Shown here in pieces: positions 12,775 through 23,489 of a stretch of DNA of 64,000 nt. The notes beneath the pieces were generated by a model. That model ran no database searches, was not told the origin of the DNA, and saw nothing but the letters and a program-made list of their open reading frames with translations. Every line of letters begins with the position of its first letter. Position 1 is the stretch's first letter. The stretch is taken from contig NC_069365.1 in the NCBI RefSeq assembly GCF_021730395.1, positions 25,017,501 through 25,081,500 on the forward strand. Direction: 5' to 3'. A program made the translations under genes and the position numbers. Origin of the DNA: Mercenaria mercenaria. Its lineage: Eukaryota; Mollusca; Bivalvia; Venerida; Veneridae.

Positions 12775-14766
12775 TCATTGTTTCATGTTAAAAACATGTA
12801 AGTAGTTGTCATTTTGACATCCAACAATAATTCGGTCTTTCTTGTTGCTAACAGTGACAGCCGTAGGTCCATCGATTCCAGAGGCAACAGGCTTCATTAG
12901 TTTATATTCTTTGGCAGAAATTTGATACACGGATCTAGATGATGACGAACAGACGTATAAATCAGCGTCCTTGTCAACAGCGAGTCCAGTAAGGTTAAGG
13001 GAGGTATCATCGTAAGCATTTAATGTACGTATGGTCTCTAGACTTTCAACGTTATTCCTGCGAAATATACTGATTCCAAGAGTTTTACTTGCGATTATAA
13101 TATCGCCTTCGATAGAACAAATGCTGCATTCATCACTATCAATTTTCCCTTCATCTCCTTCGGATACGCTTGCTTCTAGAAGAACCTTACAGTCGGTGTC
13201 TCTTCTAACCTGTATGCTAATGCCGTCGCCATTGTTGCCGTCTACCCTGCATAGGACCACGTAAAGTTCGCGATCCATAGTAATACCAATATTAAGATAC
13301 TTTGTTTTCCAACTCCGTTCAAGCTTCAGCGTCTTACCATCAACAGTAAACCTATCAATTAATTTCGTATCTTTATACACGACAGCGAAGTTTTTAGGAC
13401 CAGTCTTGCATATATCAGCTGGTTTGGCCTCAAGGGAATGAGCGCAGATTTGTTTACAATCACCTGAACTGAAGACCTTTATCTTTCTGTTTTCTTGGTC
13501 TGTAGCCACGACTCTTCCATCTTGAAGGATAATTATTCCACTAATGCAGCAAACGTTCACGTCTCCAGAGAACCTTACCGAGTACTTTTTACCCTTTTTA
13601 TTTCTTTTGCGAGATTTATGTTCTCCTTTCGTCGGCTGCTTTTCCCTCATCTCACCTTCTTTCCCTGCCACTTTCTTCTCTGAAAATGTTAACGGTAGAT
13701 CATCTTGTTCAACAATTTCATCGCTTGAACCTTCAATATCTTGAGTTTTGTTTTCAGTATCTCCTCGACATACTTTCAGGTGACCAAGTGTCTGAATTCT
13801 ATTAAATAACGGATTCTGTTTAAATTTCAAATGGATTTCACCATTTTGTTGCTGTTTTTCCAAGACACGGTCAATACCGGATATTTTCTCCTGTATACCT
13901 TTCGTAATTATTTCGAATTCTGTACTGCCATAGTGCTGTTTTGCTGTATCCAAAAGTTGGCCAAACACAAATCCCTGTTTTTCTAAATCTTTACAAATAT
14001 CAATCTCCTTTCTTAGGTACGACAGCTCTGACTGTGTAACATTCTCGGACATAATTATAGCATCCTGTTCGAGTAATGATAGGTTGTCATAGACTTGCTG
14101 GAGAAGGGCAGCATTCGTTTCCTGTATTTTGTTTTTTTCCTTGATCAACGTTTCAATATTTTCTTTACGAGATTTTGCAACCAATTTCGACTTTTCTTGA
14201 ATCTCACTTATTTTTTCAGCGGCTTCCATCATACCGATGTCACTGTTATTACGTTCGTTTTGTAGTTCAGTCACATGTTCGCATTTTCGGTGACCCCCTG
14301 CAATACACATAACACAAACGTATGCATTATGATCTTCACATTTATGGGATACCTGCACATCTGGGTGATCGGAACATGATGTCATTTCCTTCACCAATCT
14401 AAATATTGATGCGTCCTTCGGTAAGTTGTCCCGTATAATTTTATGGTGTCTAGTGACTTTACTTTTCTTATGATCTCGGCAGCATCCTTGGCATAAATAT
14501 TCAACACAATTTACACAGAACCCGACAGCCCCCTCCTCCGTGTCATCATACAAACATGGATTACAAAGTAGAATATTGTCATCAACAGCTTGTGCGTTCA
14601 CTTCAGACACTGTATCCTCTTCGTGTATTTTTGTTGCGTCTACTTTCTCGTCTTCTTTCATTTTGTTTTCTCCGTCAAGACATTCGTCTTCAGTTTCAAT
14701 GTTATATATTTCGTTTGATCCATGTAACGTTTTATCTTCCATAGTTTGTACGTAAGTTACTTCCAT
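12775..14766 (-). CDS. TRIM-like B-box / coiled-coil / beta-propeller protein (663 aa, no RING)
   Basis: Single-exon gene. Residues ~68-110 form a B-box 1-type zinc finger (C68, C71, C84, C87, C92, C95, H99, H107/108). Residues 131-164 form B-box 2 (C131, H134, C143, H146, C151, C154, H159, H164). Residues ~175-300 are charged and heptad-like, fitting a coiled coil. A basic linker (KSRKRNKKGKK, ~385-395) leads to a ~260-residue C-terminal region with repeated strand-turn units (DGRVVATDQENRKIKVF; LAVDKDADLYVCSSSSRSVY) typical of NHL/TolB-like propellers. No RING lies before the B-boxes, so ubiquitin-ligase activity is not indicated. Related intronless genes are strongly expanded in bivalves, and an immune or regulatory role is only inference. 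M1 and M9 are both possible starts. A TATAAAAG at 14778-14785 is so close to M1 that either M9 is used or the box is not. It is related to the broken copy at 53027-55054. Confidence 0.93.
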   Translation of the reverse strand: MEVTYVQTMEDKTLHGSNEIYNIETEDECLDGENKMKEDEKVDATKIHEEDTVSEVNAQAVDDNILLCNPCLYDDTEEGAVGFCVNCVEYLCQGCCRDHKKSKVTRHHKIIRDNLPKDASIFRLVKEMTSCSDHPDVQVSHKCEDHNAYVCVMCIAGGHRKCEHVTELQNERNNSDIGMMEAAEKISEIQEKSKLVAKSRKENIETLIKEKNKIQETNAALLQQVYDNLSLLEQDAIIMSENVTQSELSYLRKEIDICKDLEKQGFVFGQLLDTAKQHYGSTEFEIITKGIQEKISGIDRVLEKQQQNGEIHLKFKQNPLFNRIQTLGHLKVCRGDTENKTQDIEGSSDEIVEQDDLPLTFSEKKVAGKEGEMREKQPTKGEHKSRKRNKKGKKYSVRFSGDVNVCCISGIIILQDGRVVATDQENRKIKVFSSGDCKQICAHSLEAKPADICKTGPKNFAVVYKDTKLIDRFTVDGKTLKLERSWKTKYLNIGITMDRELYVVLCRVDGNNGDGISIQVRRDTDCKVLLEASVSEGDEGKIDSDECSICSIEGDIIIASKTLGISIFRRNNVESLETIRTLNAYDDTSLNLTGLAVDKDADLYVCSSSSRSVYQISAKEYKLMKPVASGIDGPTAVTVSNKKDRIIVGCQNDNYLHVFNMKQ

Positions 14767-14769
14767 GTT

Positions 14770-15425
14770 AGTCTGACTTTTATAGAAACAATTTAGAAAA
14801 TTATATTACGTTCAGTTCTATCATACATGCACAATATACATTCAACTGGTCATATATGGATCGAATGCAAACTTATCTAAACGGTTTGCTGTTGATGAGG
14901 TATCTAAGGTCAATAACGTTGTGTACACGACAGACGAAACTACTTGAAGTTTAACTACTGTAAACATCAAACTATTCGCGCATAAATAATTTTGAACGCA
15001 TAAGTCCAATAAGTGGTGGTCGTAAAATGATCTTCTTACAGATTTTATAAGCGATGTTTGATAAATTTCTACTCCTACTTAACCTGTGTTTTACTTAGTC
15101 TGAAATGTCAACGAAATAATATCAGTATTTTGGAATCGCCTATTGAAAATCATTTACGTGTTGCATTAGACAACTCGTATTCTACACGTGTATGTAAAGT
15201 TCTTATGTAACATTGAAAAATATGTGTTATTAAAAATGATAGAAAGAATTATCCTCCCTTCAGAAATATTTATATGATAATCCAGATATTTATGGTCTTA
15301 CCAATTTGACATCGGTGTTGTATACATACATATCTCTTTTAAACTGAGCTGTAATGCTCTTTGTCATCATTGCATTTTAGTTCATACATCATTACATGAC
15401 ATTAGGCGAATTTCATCTAATGATT
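14770..15425. other. 5' flank of the TRIM-like gene
   Basis: Holds a TATAAAAG about 12 bases upstream of the first ATG on the minus strand and otherwise AT-rich sequence. No gene seen. Confidence 0.35.
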
Positions 15426-15427
15426 AT

Positions 15428-15811
15428 TAGCGATCTTTGTATGTAAGTTTAAGTGATACATACTGTTGACTGTGTACTATAACCTTTTTAACGATTGTTA
15501 TAACTTTTTAATGTATAACGCACGAGTCTATATTTAATGTATGCACACAAATCAGACTATAATAAAGAATAAATACATATATAACTGATAGATAAATTAT
15601 TGCAAACTGTAAAAGGAAGTGAGCTTTGTAAGTACGTATAAGTGATACGTACAGTTGACAGTGTACTATAATTTTTTTAATGATTGTTCTAACTTTTTAA
15701 TGTATAACGCACAAGTCTATACGAAATGTATGCACACAAATTAGACCTTAATAAAGAAAATAAAGAACATAAGTATAAATACATATATAACTTATAGATA
15801 AATTATTGAGT
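15428..15811 (+). repeat. Tandem duplication of a ~175-190 bp AT-rich unit
   Basis: 15428-15601 and 15619-15811 align throughout ('actttttaatgtataacgca', 'aatgtatgcacacaaat', 'aaatacatatataact'), with point differences and a short insertion in the second unit. Confidence 0.8.
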
Positions 15812-15814
15812 CAG

Positions 15815-18060
15815 CGAACGCGTAACAAACAACAATTTTCATGGTAAACTGTACAGCTTAGTTTATTTGTTCAGAGAGTGATAATCTTTTAGAGATATTG
15901 CTCACTAATGCATACTAGTTTACAAAAACGTTGCCAACGATTAACATTGTTCCTAATCTAGTTTTAATGTACTTATGATTGAATAAATATTATGTTCAAA
16001 CATAAGCGGTACTTTGATCTAGTGCACGAACTGTTAACTCTGTCATTAGTACATTGTGTATTTACGAGCTCGTACATGGCGGTCATAAAGTCTAGCATGC
16101 GTACGTGACAATTTAATTTTGCAACTAGTGTGTGTGTGTGTTCGTGTTTAACCTTTTTTTTACATTTTTCAGCCCTATAAACGACGGTTTGTGCAACTAA
16201 GATACGCAATAGAGTTAAATTTCATACCATGTTTAATGTGTCTTTCTTTTCATTTCAGGTGTGTGTCCGTGTTGTTGATTTTTTTTTTTAATATAATTTT
16301 TAATTAATACTTTTAAGTTTTTCAAGATCTTTATAAGGTATTTCTATTTGTTTTGTCGAAGGATTATTACGTGTTAAATAAAATGTTTTTGCGAGTCAAA
16401 TGAAGAATTATTATAATAATGTGTGATTTGTGGAGGCCAGAAGATGAAATTTCAAAGCATTCCTAAGAAATATTGCAAAAATGCTCTGACATCTTAAAAT
16501 TGTTTTTTTTTCCTTTGTTGTCGTACAATTTGGAGGTCAGTCCCTGTAAGCGCTGAAAAATATCCAGAGCAACTTTACGCTTTAGAAATTCTAAGATAAA
16601 TGGTATTTATATAATATTGTTATGATAAATCGTTAAATTATATCTTCAGTTTGTTCGGTATACAAAATGAACTGGTTTCTGCACCACTCTTTACATAAAT
16701 ATTTGGAAGAAATCGAACGAAATCCACAAGCATCTGCCTTCAAGTCATCAAAAAGGCAGTCTTTGCATAACATCTGACTTATTGCATTCAATTTTCAGTA
16801 TGTCTTCAAAACACGCATCACTACTGAGAGGTCATTGCTGCACTGAACTAAGAATCCTTTATAGTTTGAAAAATGAAATACTTTATTCAGCGTGCTAAGA
16901 TATTATTCTAGTTCAACATCACAATTTTCATCCTAGTCCTGTGCGATAATATGAACATCTGTAGTTGTGCAGGTAATAAGGTACAGTTATCCACCCCTCG
17001 TTACTTAACTAAAGGAAGTGAATCCGAGAGAAAAGCAGTCTCTTATTTCATGACAGATCCGATTGAAAATAGATATCCCGAGCTTCTGAAAGTAAACAAA
17101 TTTCATAGAACCAAGGTATATGAAGAGAAACGGGTAAAAATGCTGGAAAATCATGATTTATGTTGCAAATGACTATCTGCAGGTTTGAAGATAAAGAAAA
17201 CTGGACCGCTTTACTCTGCTGAAATGCAATATACTATTCATTCTGACTGATATGAGCAGAACAGTAGCAGGTCAACAGGTCATTTAATAGGATTTTTTTG
17301 TGTTTCTCTCAGATAGATTTCTAAAGAGAAGATATTTGCTTTTGTCTCTAGAACATTGTGTCAAAGTATTACATTGATGTATTTATATGTATCTCTATGA
17401 GAAGCTAATTGAACCTTTTGGCTTTCAGCTCTCAACGCAAATATAGAATCACTTGGGCCCGCCTTACCAGCCAATCATCTGGCTTCGTGTAGTTCCTTAA
17501 TAACAACATGGCATAACGTATTAACCATTCAAGGTATTGAGTTCAAACTTGACATGTACATGATGTAGGTAGGTAGTGATGAAGCGTTTTGCAGAGAACA
17601 CGAACCTGGTCTGTAGGCTGAGCTCAAATGTCAAATCTTTCCGTCATATTTAAAAAATGACTACAATATTAATTGTGCACGACTGGAGATATTATTATAT
17701 AATATTTTGTAAAACATATTTATAAAGTTTTAAATAGCTTTGAAATGAATGCAAATGTCCATATATTTCTCAAAAACTGTTATATTTTTTATATTTTAAC
17801 CCAAAGTGCATGTTTAGGAGTACTTAAACTTTTCATATAAAAGAAAAAAAAGTTGCGATAAAGGAATTGTGACTCTTTTTAGTCATGTAGAGCAGAAAAA
17901 TACAAAGGACATAATATATTAGATATTTTATATTTGGGTGTACATGTACATGCACTTCTTTTTACATTCAACAGTGTTTAGGACTGCTGAACAATGATCA
18001 GTTATACTGTTCATCAAAAATATAGAACGTCAGGAACAGTCCAATATCCTTCAAATATAT
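15815..18060. other. Gene-free stretch
   Basis: AT-rich. A frame at 16951-17172 (73 codons, RYLTKGSESERKAVSYF) has protein-like composition but no family and no partner exon that I can link to it. Confidence 0.35.
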
Positions 18061-18065
18061 GTATA

Positions 18066-18168
18066 GGATACACAACGAGTGCCGTTGTCTACGGAATATA
18101 TACAACGAGCAAAGCGAGTTGTATATATCCCGTAGACAACGGCACGAGTTGTCTATCCGACTTAGAGC
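18066..18168. repeat. ~100 bp near-perfect hairpin
   Basis: The arms pair as 'gtgccgttgtctacgg' with 'ccgtagacaacggcac', extending to 'ggatacacaac' with 'gttgtctatcc'. The turn is 'acgagcaaagcgagt'. It belongs to a set of four hairpins here with CG-rich turns (see also 29709, 31629 and 37798). Confidence 0.85.
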
Positions 18169-18845
18169 ACGTGACAGAAAAGCTGTAATTACTGAAACCT
18201 GTCCCATGCGTTCTATAGAGATTAGGATTATACTCGTGTTTTTATAAGAGCGATACTATCTTTGTACCGTTAGCGCTTACTTGTCAGTAGGGCATATGAA
18301 AGAATGTAGTTTATTTTGTATAAATTCAGCTTTATTCAAATACCGGATTTACTAAAATTTGACGTTCATTAATACTTGCAATCGCAAGCGCTAAACAGTG
18401 AAATATGGAATTCCCCAAAATAATCCAAATTGAACTGCTGAACAATAAGTTTTTCTGAGGACTTGCATGTTGGCGAAACACGATGACAGATACGTTGATT
18501 AAAAAGATAACCAGGTTCCGAAACTACAAAAAAGGCTGACAGCAAATCGAAGGTAAACATGTTGGATAAAAAAATTACTGTTATTTGAAGTAATCTGGTG
18601 GTATTTTAAGTATTGACTAGTGCTTACTGGTAATATAATATCAAATTCTATTAGAAATCACTTTCAGCAATCGGTATAAAATGACAAAATAATTGTGGTT
18701 ATATTTATTTTTGTTCCTATAAGAACACTCAGAAACCAGTGTTGGTGTTTATTTATTTATTTATCAGGATATAGTTAATGCGTAGATGCTCGTGGGAAAA
18801 CGAACCAATATTACTATATCGTGCCTTTCTTGTAAGAATGATATA

Positions 18846-19262
18846 GGGCCAATTCGTTTCACTCAACCCGGGGCACGCCGGTCACGTGGGCTGCAAGAAA
18901 AAATTCTCGCCGGTTTATCAATAAGACGAACGCTTCGGCGTACGCCAGCCACGAGAGCTGCAGATACAAAAAAATAAGTTTCCAATTTATTATGATTTTC
19001 TCTTGCGACCTTTTCCAAATAAGTTAGCAAATAGTTCTTGCAGCATGTTTCTACATTTACTGGTATTAATACCCAAATTTTCAAATGTTTACTCGATTTT
19101 GTATCGCGAAAATATATGATTTGCCGGTTAGCCTATCTCGCAAGACCGGCGCACATCGGCGTACGCCGGGTAGACCCGGGCAGTGCCGGCAAGCCAAACG
19201 AACGACTAGCCGGTTGTACGCGGCGAAACGGCGTACGCCGCAAAAGTGAAACGAATTGACCC
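18846..19262. mobile_element. ~415 bp GC-rich MITE with 17 bp terminal inverted repeats
   Basis: The ends GGGCCAATTCGTTTCAC and GTGAAACGAATTGACCC are inverted repeats with one mismatch and are flanked by ATA on both sides, a possible 3 bp target-site duplication (PIF/Harbinger-like, tentative). The palindrome GGCGTACGCC occurs three times inside. The GC-rich ends contrast with the AT-rich surroundings. No transposase. Confidence 0.75.
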
Positions 19263-19284
19263 ATAGTTGTTCTACTTTCTAACA

Positions 19285-19532
19285 GGGCCCAGTTGTTCGA
19301 AACTTTAACGGGCTGTTAAATTAACCGCCTGTTAAATTTCGATTCAAAATACTAGTCTTGGTGGGTGGGAAACACTAGTATGATGTTTTAATTTTACTGT
19401 AAAGATGATTTGGTGTTTATAATCCTTAACAAGTACATTTGTTTTTCTAAGTTTTCTAAACTGTCAAAATATAACTCTAAAAGTTAATCGGGTTAGCTCA
19501 ATCGCCTGTTCAAGTTTCGGACAACTGGATCC
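19285..19532. mobile_element. ~250 bp MITE with ~18 bp terminal inverted repeats
   Basis: The left end GGGCCCAGTTGTTCGAAACT and the right end, read on the other strand, GGATCCAGTTGTCCGAAACT match except at a few bases. It lies 22 bp from the previous MITE. Internal pieces 'ttaaattaaccgcctgttaaa' and 'gttaatcgggttagc' are also partly inverted. No convincing target duplication was found. Confidence 0.7.
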
Positions 19533-19838
19533 AGTTGTTTGCAAATGTAAGGATCGTGCTGACATGTCTTTTCATAACAAGTGAACCTAAAAAGTTACAA
19601 CTGTTGGAAACGTTTCAGTGAATGTGTGAATTACGTATTTACCCAGTTTGTTCTACACTACAAATAGGCATGGGTTTCTTGTAATTTAATTTGATTTTTA
19701 CATGTATAGTTAGTTATTCCAGTCTTGTATTTCAGTCATGTGAACCCTTTTATTGATAGCCAATAACATGGGGTCATTTTTAAGATATTAATATTTGGAC
19801 GTTGTCAACTGAATTTATCTCCAAGCACAGGCACCTGA

Positions 19839-20012
19839 AATTCTATCAATAATCAAGCCAACAAAAGTATGAATAAAAAATGTCCCTCTCTATATATATA
19901 AACTGTGTTTTTTATATAAGGGGGTCTTTTTTATTCAGACTTGTGTTCGCTTGATTATTGATAGAACATTTTTTTTTATATAGAGAGTGGGTCTTTTTTA
20001 TTCAGACTTGTA
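19839..20012. repeat. Nested inverted and direct repeats
   Basis: 'tctatcaataatcaagc' at 19839 pairs perfectly with 'gcttgattattgataga' at about 19949. 'gtcttttttattcagacttg' occurs twice (about 19925 and 19992), each preceded by a tatata-containing phrase. This looks like a small foldback element with an internal duplication. Confidence 0.65.
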
Positions 20013-20019
20013 GAGTCGC

Positions 20020-21990
20020 AAAAATGTCACAAATTAGCCAAGATTATAGTTTAAAGATTCATGGTAATAAGCGACTTGTCGCAAAAAGAAAGAAACAGAA
20101 ACAACAACTGAAAATGCAGATATATAGTGACATTCATAGACATTGACTGACATACCTAGATATACTCAACAACATTCCTAACTCCATATTTGGTTTGCGT
20201 TTGTTATCTGTGTAAAACATTAGATATGTCAAACTGATAATAATTACACCAAAATCAAGTCATGAAATTTCATAATTTTATTCATTATAATACCTGAATG
20301 TCGCATACACAAATTGCATTGTTATGGTAAACTGAAGTCATTCTATACGTCTGCTGCATTTTTAAAAGTGATCTCTTTTTTAATCATTTTGGTATAAAAT
20401 CGTACAAAATGATCATGCAAAGGTCAAAACTGTAACTGTAACTCATCTAAAGGTACTTTTGAAAGGAAGAATGAAATGAACATGTGTAATCATTTGACAA
20501 ATATCTGGTATAACAGTATTTCACTTCTTAAGCTATCTTGTAATAACGGAGATACAAAGATATTCGCAATGGTGACTGAAAATGTATATACAAGATACAG
20601 CAATCCTTTTCACATATACGGAAATGCTTGCTTTTCTTTAAAGTTTTGATAGAACAATAGCGTTATTGTTCGTTTTATGGTATGATGTTTGTGTTAAGAT
20701 GTAATGAACTTGTGATAAAAAATGAACATAATGTATTTTTGTGATTTTACAAGGAAATGGTCGTTGATTCAGTAAAATTATATGATGACTTAAAATCGTT
20801 TTATTGAAATTTTTCTTCGACATTTAAAATTTAATTGTCTAAAAGATGTCGCATTAGATAACGCCTAAACATTTGTCAAAAACTCAAGTATTGCGTTAGA
20901 AGATTTGTATAGCGTGCGTAATATCGTCAACACCTTTTTGCAATTAAATATCATCGCAAAGAAATCGCATCAAATCAAAGGTGAACAAGTTTCATCAAGC
21001 ACTCTTCTGACACAGAGGTGAGAGCTAAATAAGATTGTAACAGGAGCCTGTTTACTTTTTTATTTTTGCAAATGATTTTTAAAATAACCTAACAAAACAC
21101 ACATGCATATATATACTGGATAACCATTTTTTCTTAAGAATCTGATAAAAAAATGTTCCTGTGTTTCATCAACTTTCTCTCATCAGAATTTCCAGCATGT
21201 AATTAGTCGTGCTTCAGTACTACATTTACACAGATCGGGAACATAATTAACATCAATAAACTGTGACTCTCATTCATGCACTAGCATTGCATAAACTGGG
21301 AGAACAAAACAGGGCAAAATGTTCAATTTCTATTGTATCTTGACCAACGTTAGGGGTTTGCAACCAACAAAGATCAAGATCGGTACACATACATACTGTT
21401 CGTTTGTCATTTTCAGCACTTGTATCCAACTGATATACGACTAATATGGATCCAGATCAGACTGCACGGACGGAAGCGCAGGCTGCTTTGGATCAATAAT
21501 TGTCGCAAAGCAGCCTCTACAGCGACACTCACGTAGAAAACAGACACAATATGTTTCAAGTATCATTGAGAACATGCACTCGCCGGAACTTATGTCCATA
21601 TCAAATGGATACGCAAACTTGTGCGGCTTTGAATGCCTAAAACATATAAGTAATCTAATAGGCAAAGTGTTAAAAAGCGGTTGATATAAAACGTTTATGT
21701 AACATTAAAAGAAACACAAATTAATCAGATTAAACATCTAATGTCAAATCTGGTCATCAATCTCATGCTTGGGTATCAAAACAAGCAAGTTATTTAGCAA
21801 AAGCATGTGTCGTAGGTATTGCCTGTAAATTTGATTAAGCTTTTAGGTAAATATTACAGGTAATATTCTGTTAATCAAAAATACAGTGAGTTCTCGTTTT
21901 AATGTTGATCTGTTTATATATTCAGCTAAGGGTTCTGTTAAAGTATCGTAATAAGCTAAGTATTTTCTAACCTTTTTTATTATTTGGCTC
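20020..21990. other. Gene-free stretch, 3' side of the P450
   Basis: AT-rich. At 21443-21520 there is a short piece ('tccagatcagactgcacgga') that resembles a common bivalve repeat with relatives near 41128-41200 and 63270-63330. No coding seen. Confidence 0.4.
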
Positions 21991-21991
21991 T

Positions 21992-23488
21992 TTACATTTT
22001 CGATCTCATACGAATATTTACTCTGAAATCTAGTGGGCGGCGAGTCAACCCAAACACTCCCTTTAACGACGGTAATTCACCATCATCTGGAGCTCGAAAC
22101 TCTAGTTTCTGCACAAGTGTAGTTACATAAAGGAACAATTCCATGTGTGCAAGAGTTTCACCAAGGCATGACCTAGGCCCTAGTGAAAACGGGATTAGTT
22201 TCTCATTCCCAGTAATGGACGTCTCTGTCTCATTAAGGAATCGTTCAGGTTTGAATACATTGGGTTCTGGAAATATATCGGGATCAAAGTGTACGGAGGA
22301 AATGTTTGGTAAAATTGTAGCATGTCCCGGTATTTTATATCCTTTGAACATGGTATCATGTAAGACTGCGTGTGGTACCGAAAGGGGTACAACGCTTCCA
22401 AATCGGAGAGCTTCTAAGATTGTCGCCTCGACGTATGGTAGATTCACTTTGTCTGACACGGAAGGCGTCTTGTCCTTGTTAATAACTTCATCTACTTTTC
22501 TTTGTAGCTTTGACTGGATATTAGGATATTTAACTAAAGCTAGTATGACCCATTTCAATGTTGTTGCTGTTGTTTCACTCCCAGCAGCCATTAAATCGTT
22601 CAAAACAACCCATAGATTTTCTTTTTGAAAAATATCATTATTTTCCTTGGCTGCGATCCAAAAGTCAATGAAACAATCCTTATCATCTGGTTTATATTTT
22701 GCATAGTTCACGCGACATATTTCGTCATAATATTTGGCGAATTCTTCTATAGCCTTGTCCTTGAATTCTTCGCGGAGAAGGTCACCTGGTAAATAGCGGA
22801 GAAACGGGAAGCAAGCGTTCAATACTTGTGTTATGGCGTGATCCTTAAATGCTTCATCAATTTTTTCAAGATACCATTTGAATTTTGCATTATCGTATCC
22901 TATGCGTTGTCCATGTAAAATGTTATATAAAACATTTGCGAAACTTAGAGTAACAATATGCGATATATCTACGTCTTTGTTGTTAAAACTGATTAATTTT
23001 TCAGTAAAATAGGTCAGTTCTTCAGTTATTCGTCCCTCCAAAGTTTGTCCAGTTTTTCTAAAACAAAGATGATGAAAGGTATGCAAGATAAATTTTCTAT
23101 GTTCCTTCCAAGATGCACCATTTCCGAATATAATTGCATGAGGTTGTTTACCTCGCTGCTGAAGTTTTGGACGTTTAGAGAAAACCGTTCCGTGCTTGAC
23201 CAAAGCTTCATGAATTACTTCGTATCCGTTGAGAAAAATTGTCAGTTCCGATCCTATATATACACCATAGATATCACCATATTTTGACCGTAAATCAGCA
23301 AGTATATTTAGTGTATCTCTGCCAATCATAGATCCCAGATTTCCAACCACTGGCCATCGAATTGGTCCTGGTGGTACATCTTGCTCACGTCTAGTAAAAA
23401 TATAGTAAATTATCAACACAACAAAAGCAACTAAAACTGTTCTCCAGTTTTCAAATCCACAATTTAAAAGATCCATCTTGTGCATCAT
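21992..23488 (-). CDS. Cytochrome P450, CYP2 clan, single exon (498 aa)
   Basis: Haem-thiolate mono-oxygenase, expected to be anchored in the ER membrane. An N-terminal hydrophobic helix (~17-32) is followed by the proline hinge PPGP (39-42). The C-helix motif is WKEHR (127-131) and the I-helix oxygen-binding motif is AAGSETT (301-307). The K-helix ExxR is E359-R362, PERF is at 414-417, and the haem loop FSLGPRSCLG at 434-443 has axial C441. Length and motif order are normal for a microsomal P450, so it looks active. The PPGP hinge and overall pattern fit the CYP2 clan; subfamily and substrate cannot be read from sequence alone. It lacks introns, as do some mollusc expansions. Met1, Met2 and Met5 are all usable starts, and a TATATAG at about 23505-23512 is very close upstream. 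A decayed relative lies at 61745-63033. Confidence 0.95.
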   Translation of the reverse strand: MMHKMDLLNCGFENWRTVLVAFVVLIIYYIFTRREQDVPPGPIRWPVVGNLGSMIGRDTLNILADLRSKYGDIYGVYIGSELTIFLNGYEVIHEALVKHGTVFSKRPKLQQRGKQPHAIIFGNGASWKEHRKFILHTFHHLCFRKTGQTLEGRITEELTYFTEKLISFNNKDVDISHIVTLSFANVLYNILHGQRIGYDNAKFKWYLEKIDEAFKDHAITQVLNACFPFLRYLPGDLLREEFKDKAIEEFAKYYDEICRVNYAKYKPDDKDCFIDFWIAAKENNDIFQKENLWVVLNDLMAAGSETTATTLKWVILALVKYPNIQSKLQRKVDEVINKDKTPSVSDKVNLPYVEATILEALRFGSVVPLSVPHAVLHDTMFKGYKIPGHATILPNISSVHFDPDIFPEPNVFKPERFLNETETSITGNEKLIPFSLGPRSCLGETLAHMELFLYVTTLVQKLEFRAPDDGELPSLKGVFGLTRRPLDFRVNIRMRSKM

Positions 23489-23489
23489 T

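Noticed and set aside
16951-17172. 73-codon frame with protein-like composition
   Set aside because: No recognised family, no partner exon and no repeat copy to support it.
22143-22628. 161-codon frame opposite the P450
   Set aside because: Lies entirely antisense to a well-supported P450 and has no family features.
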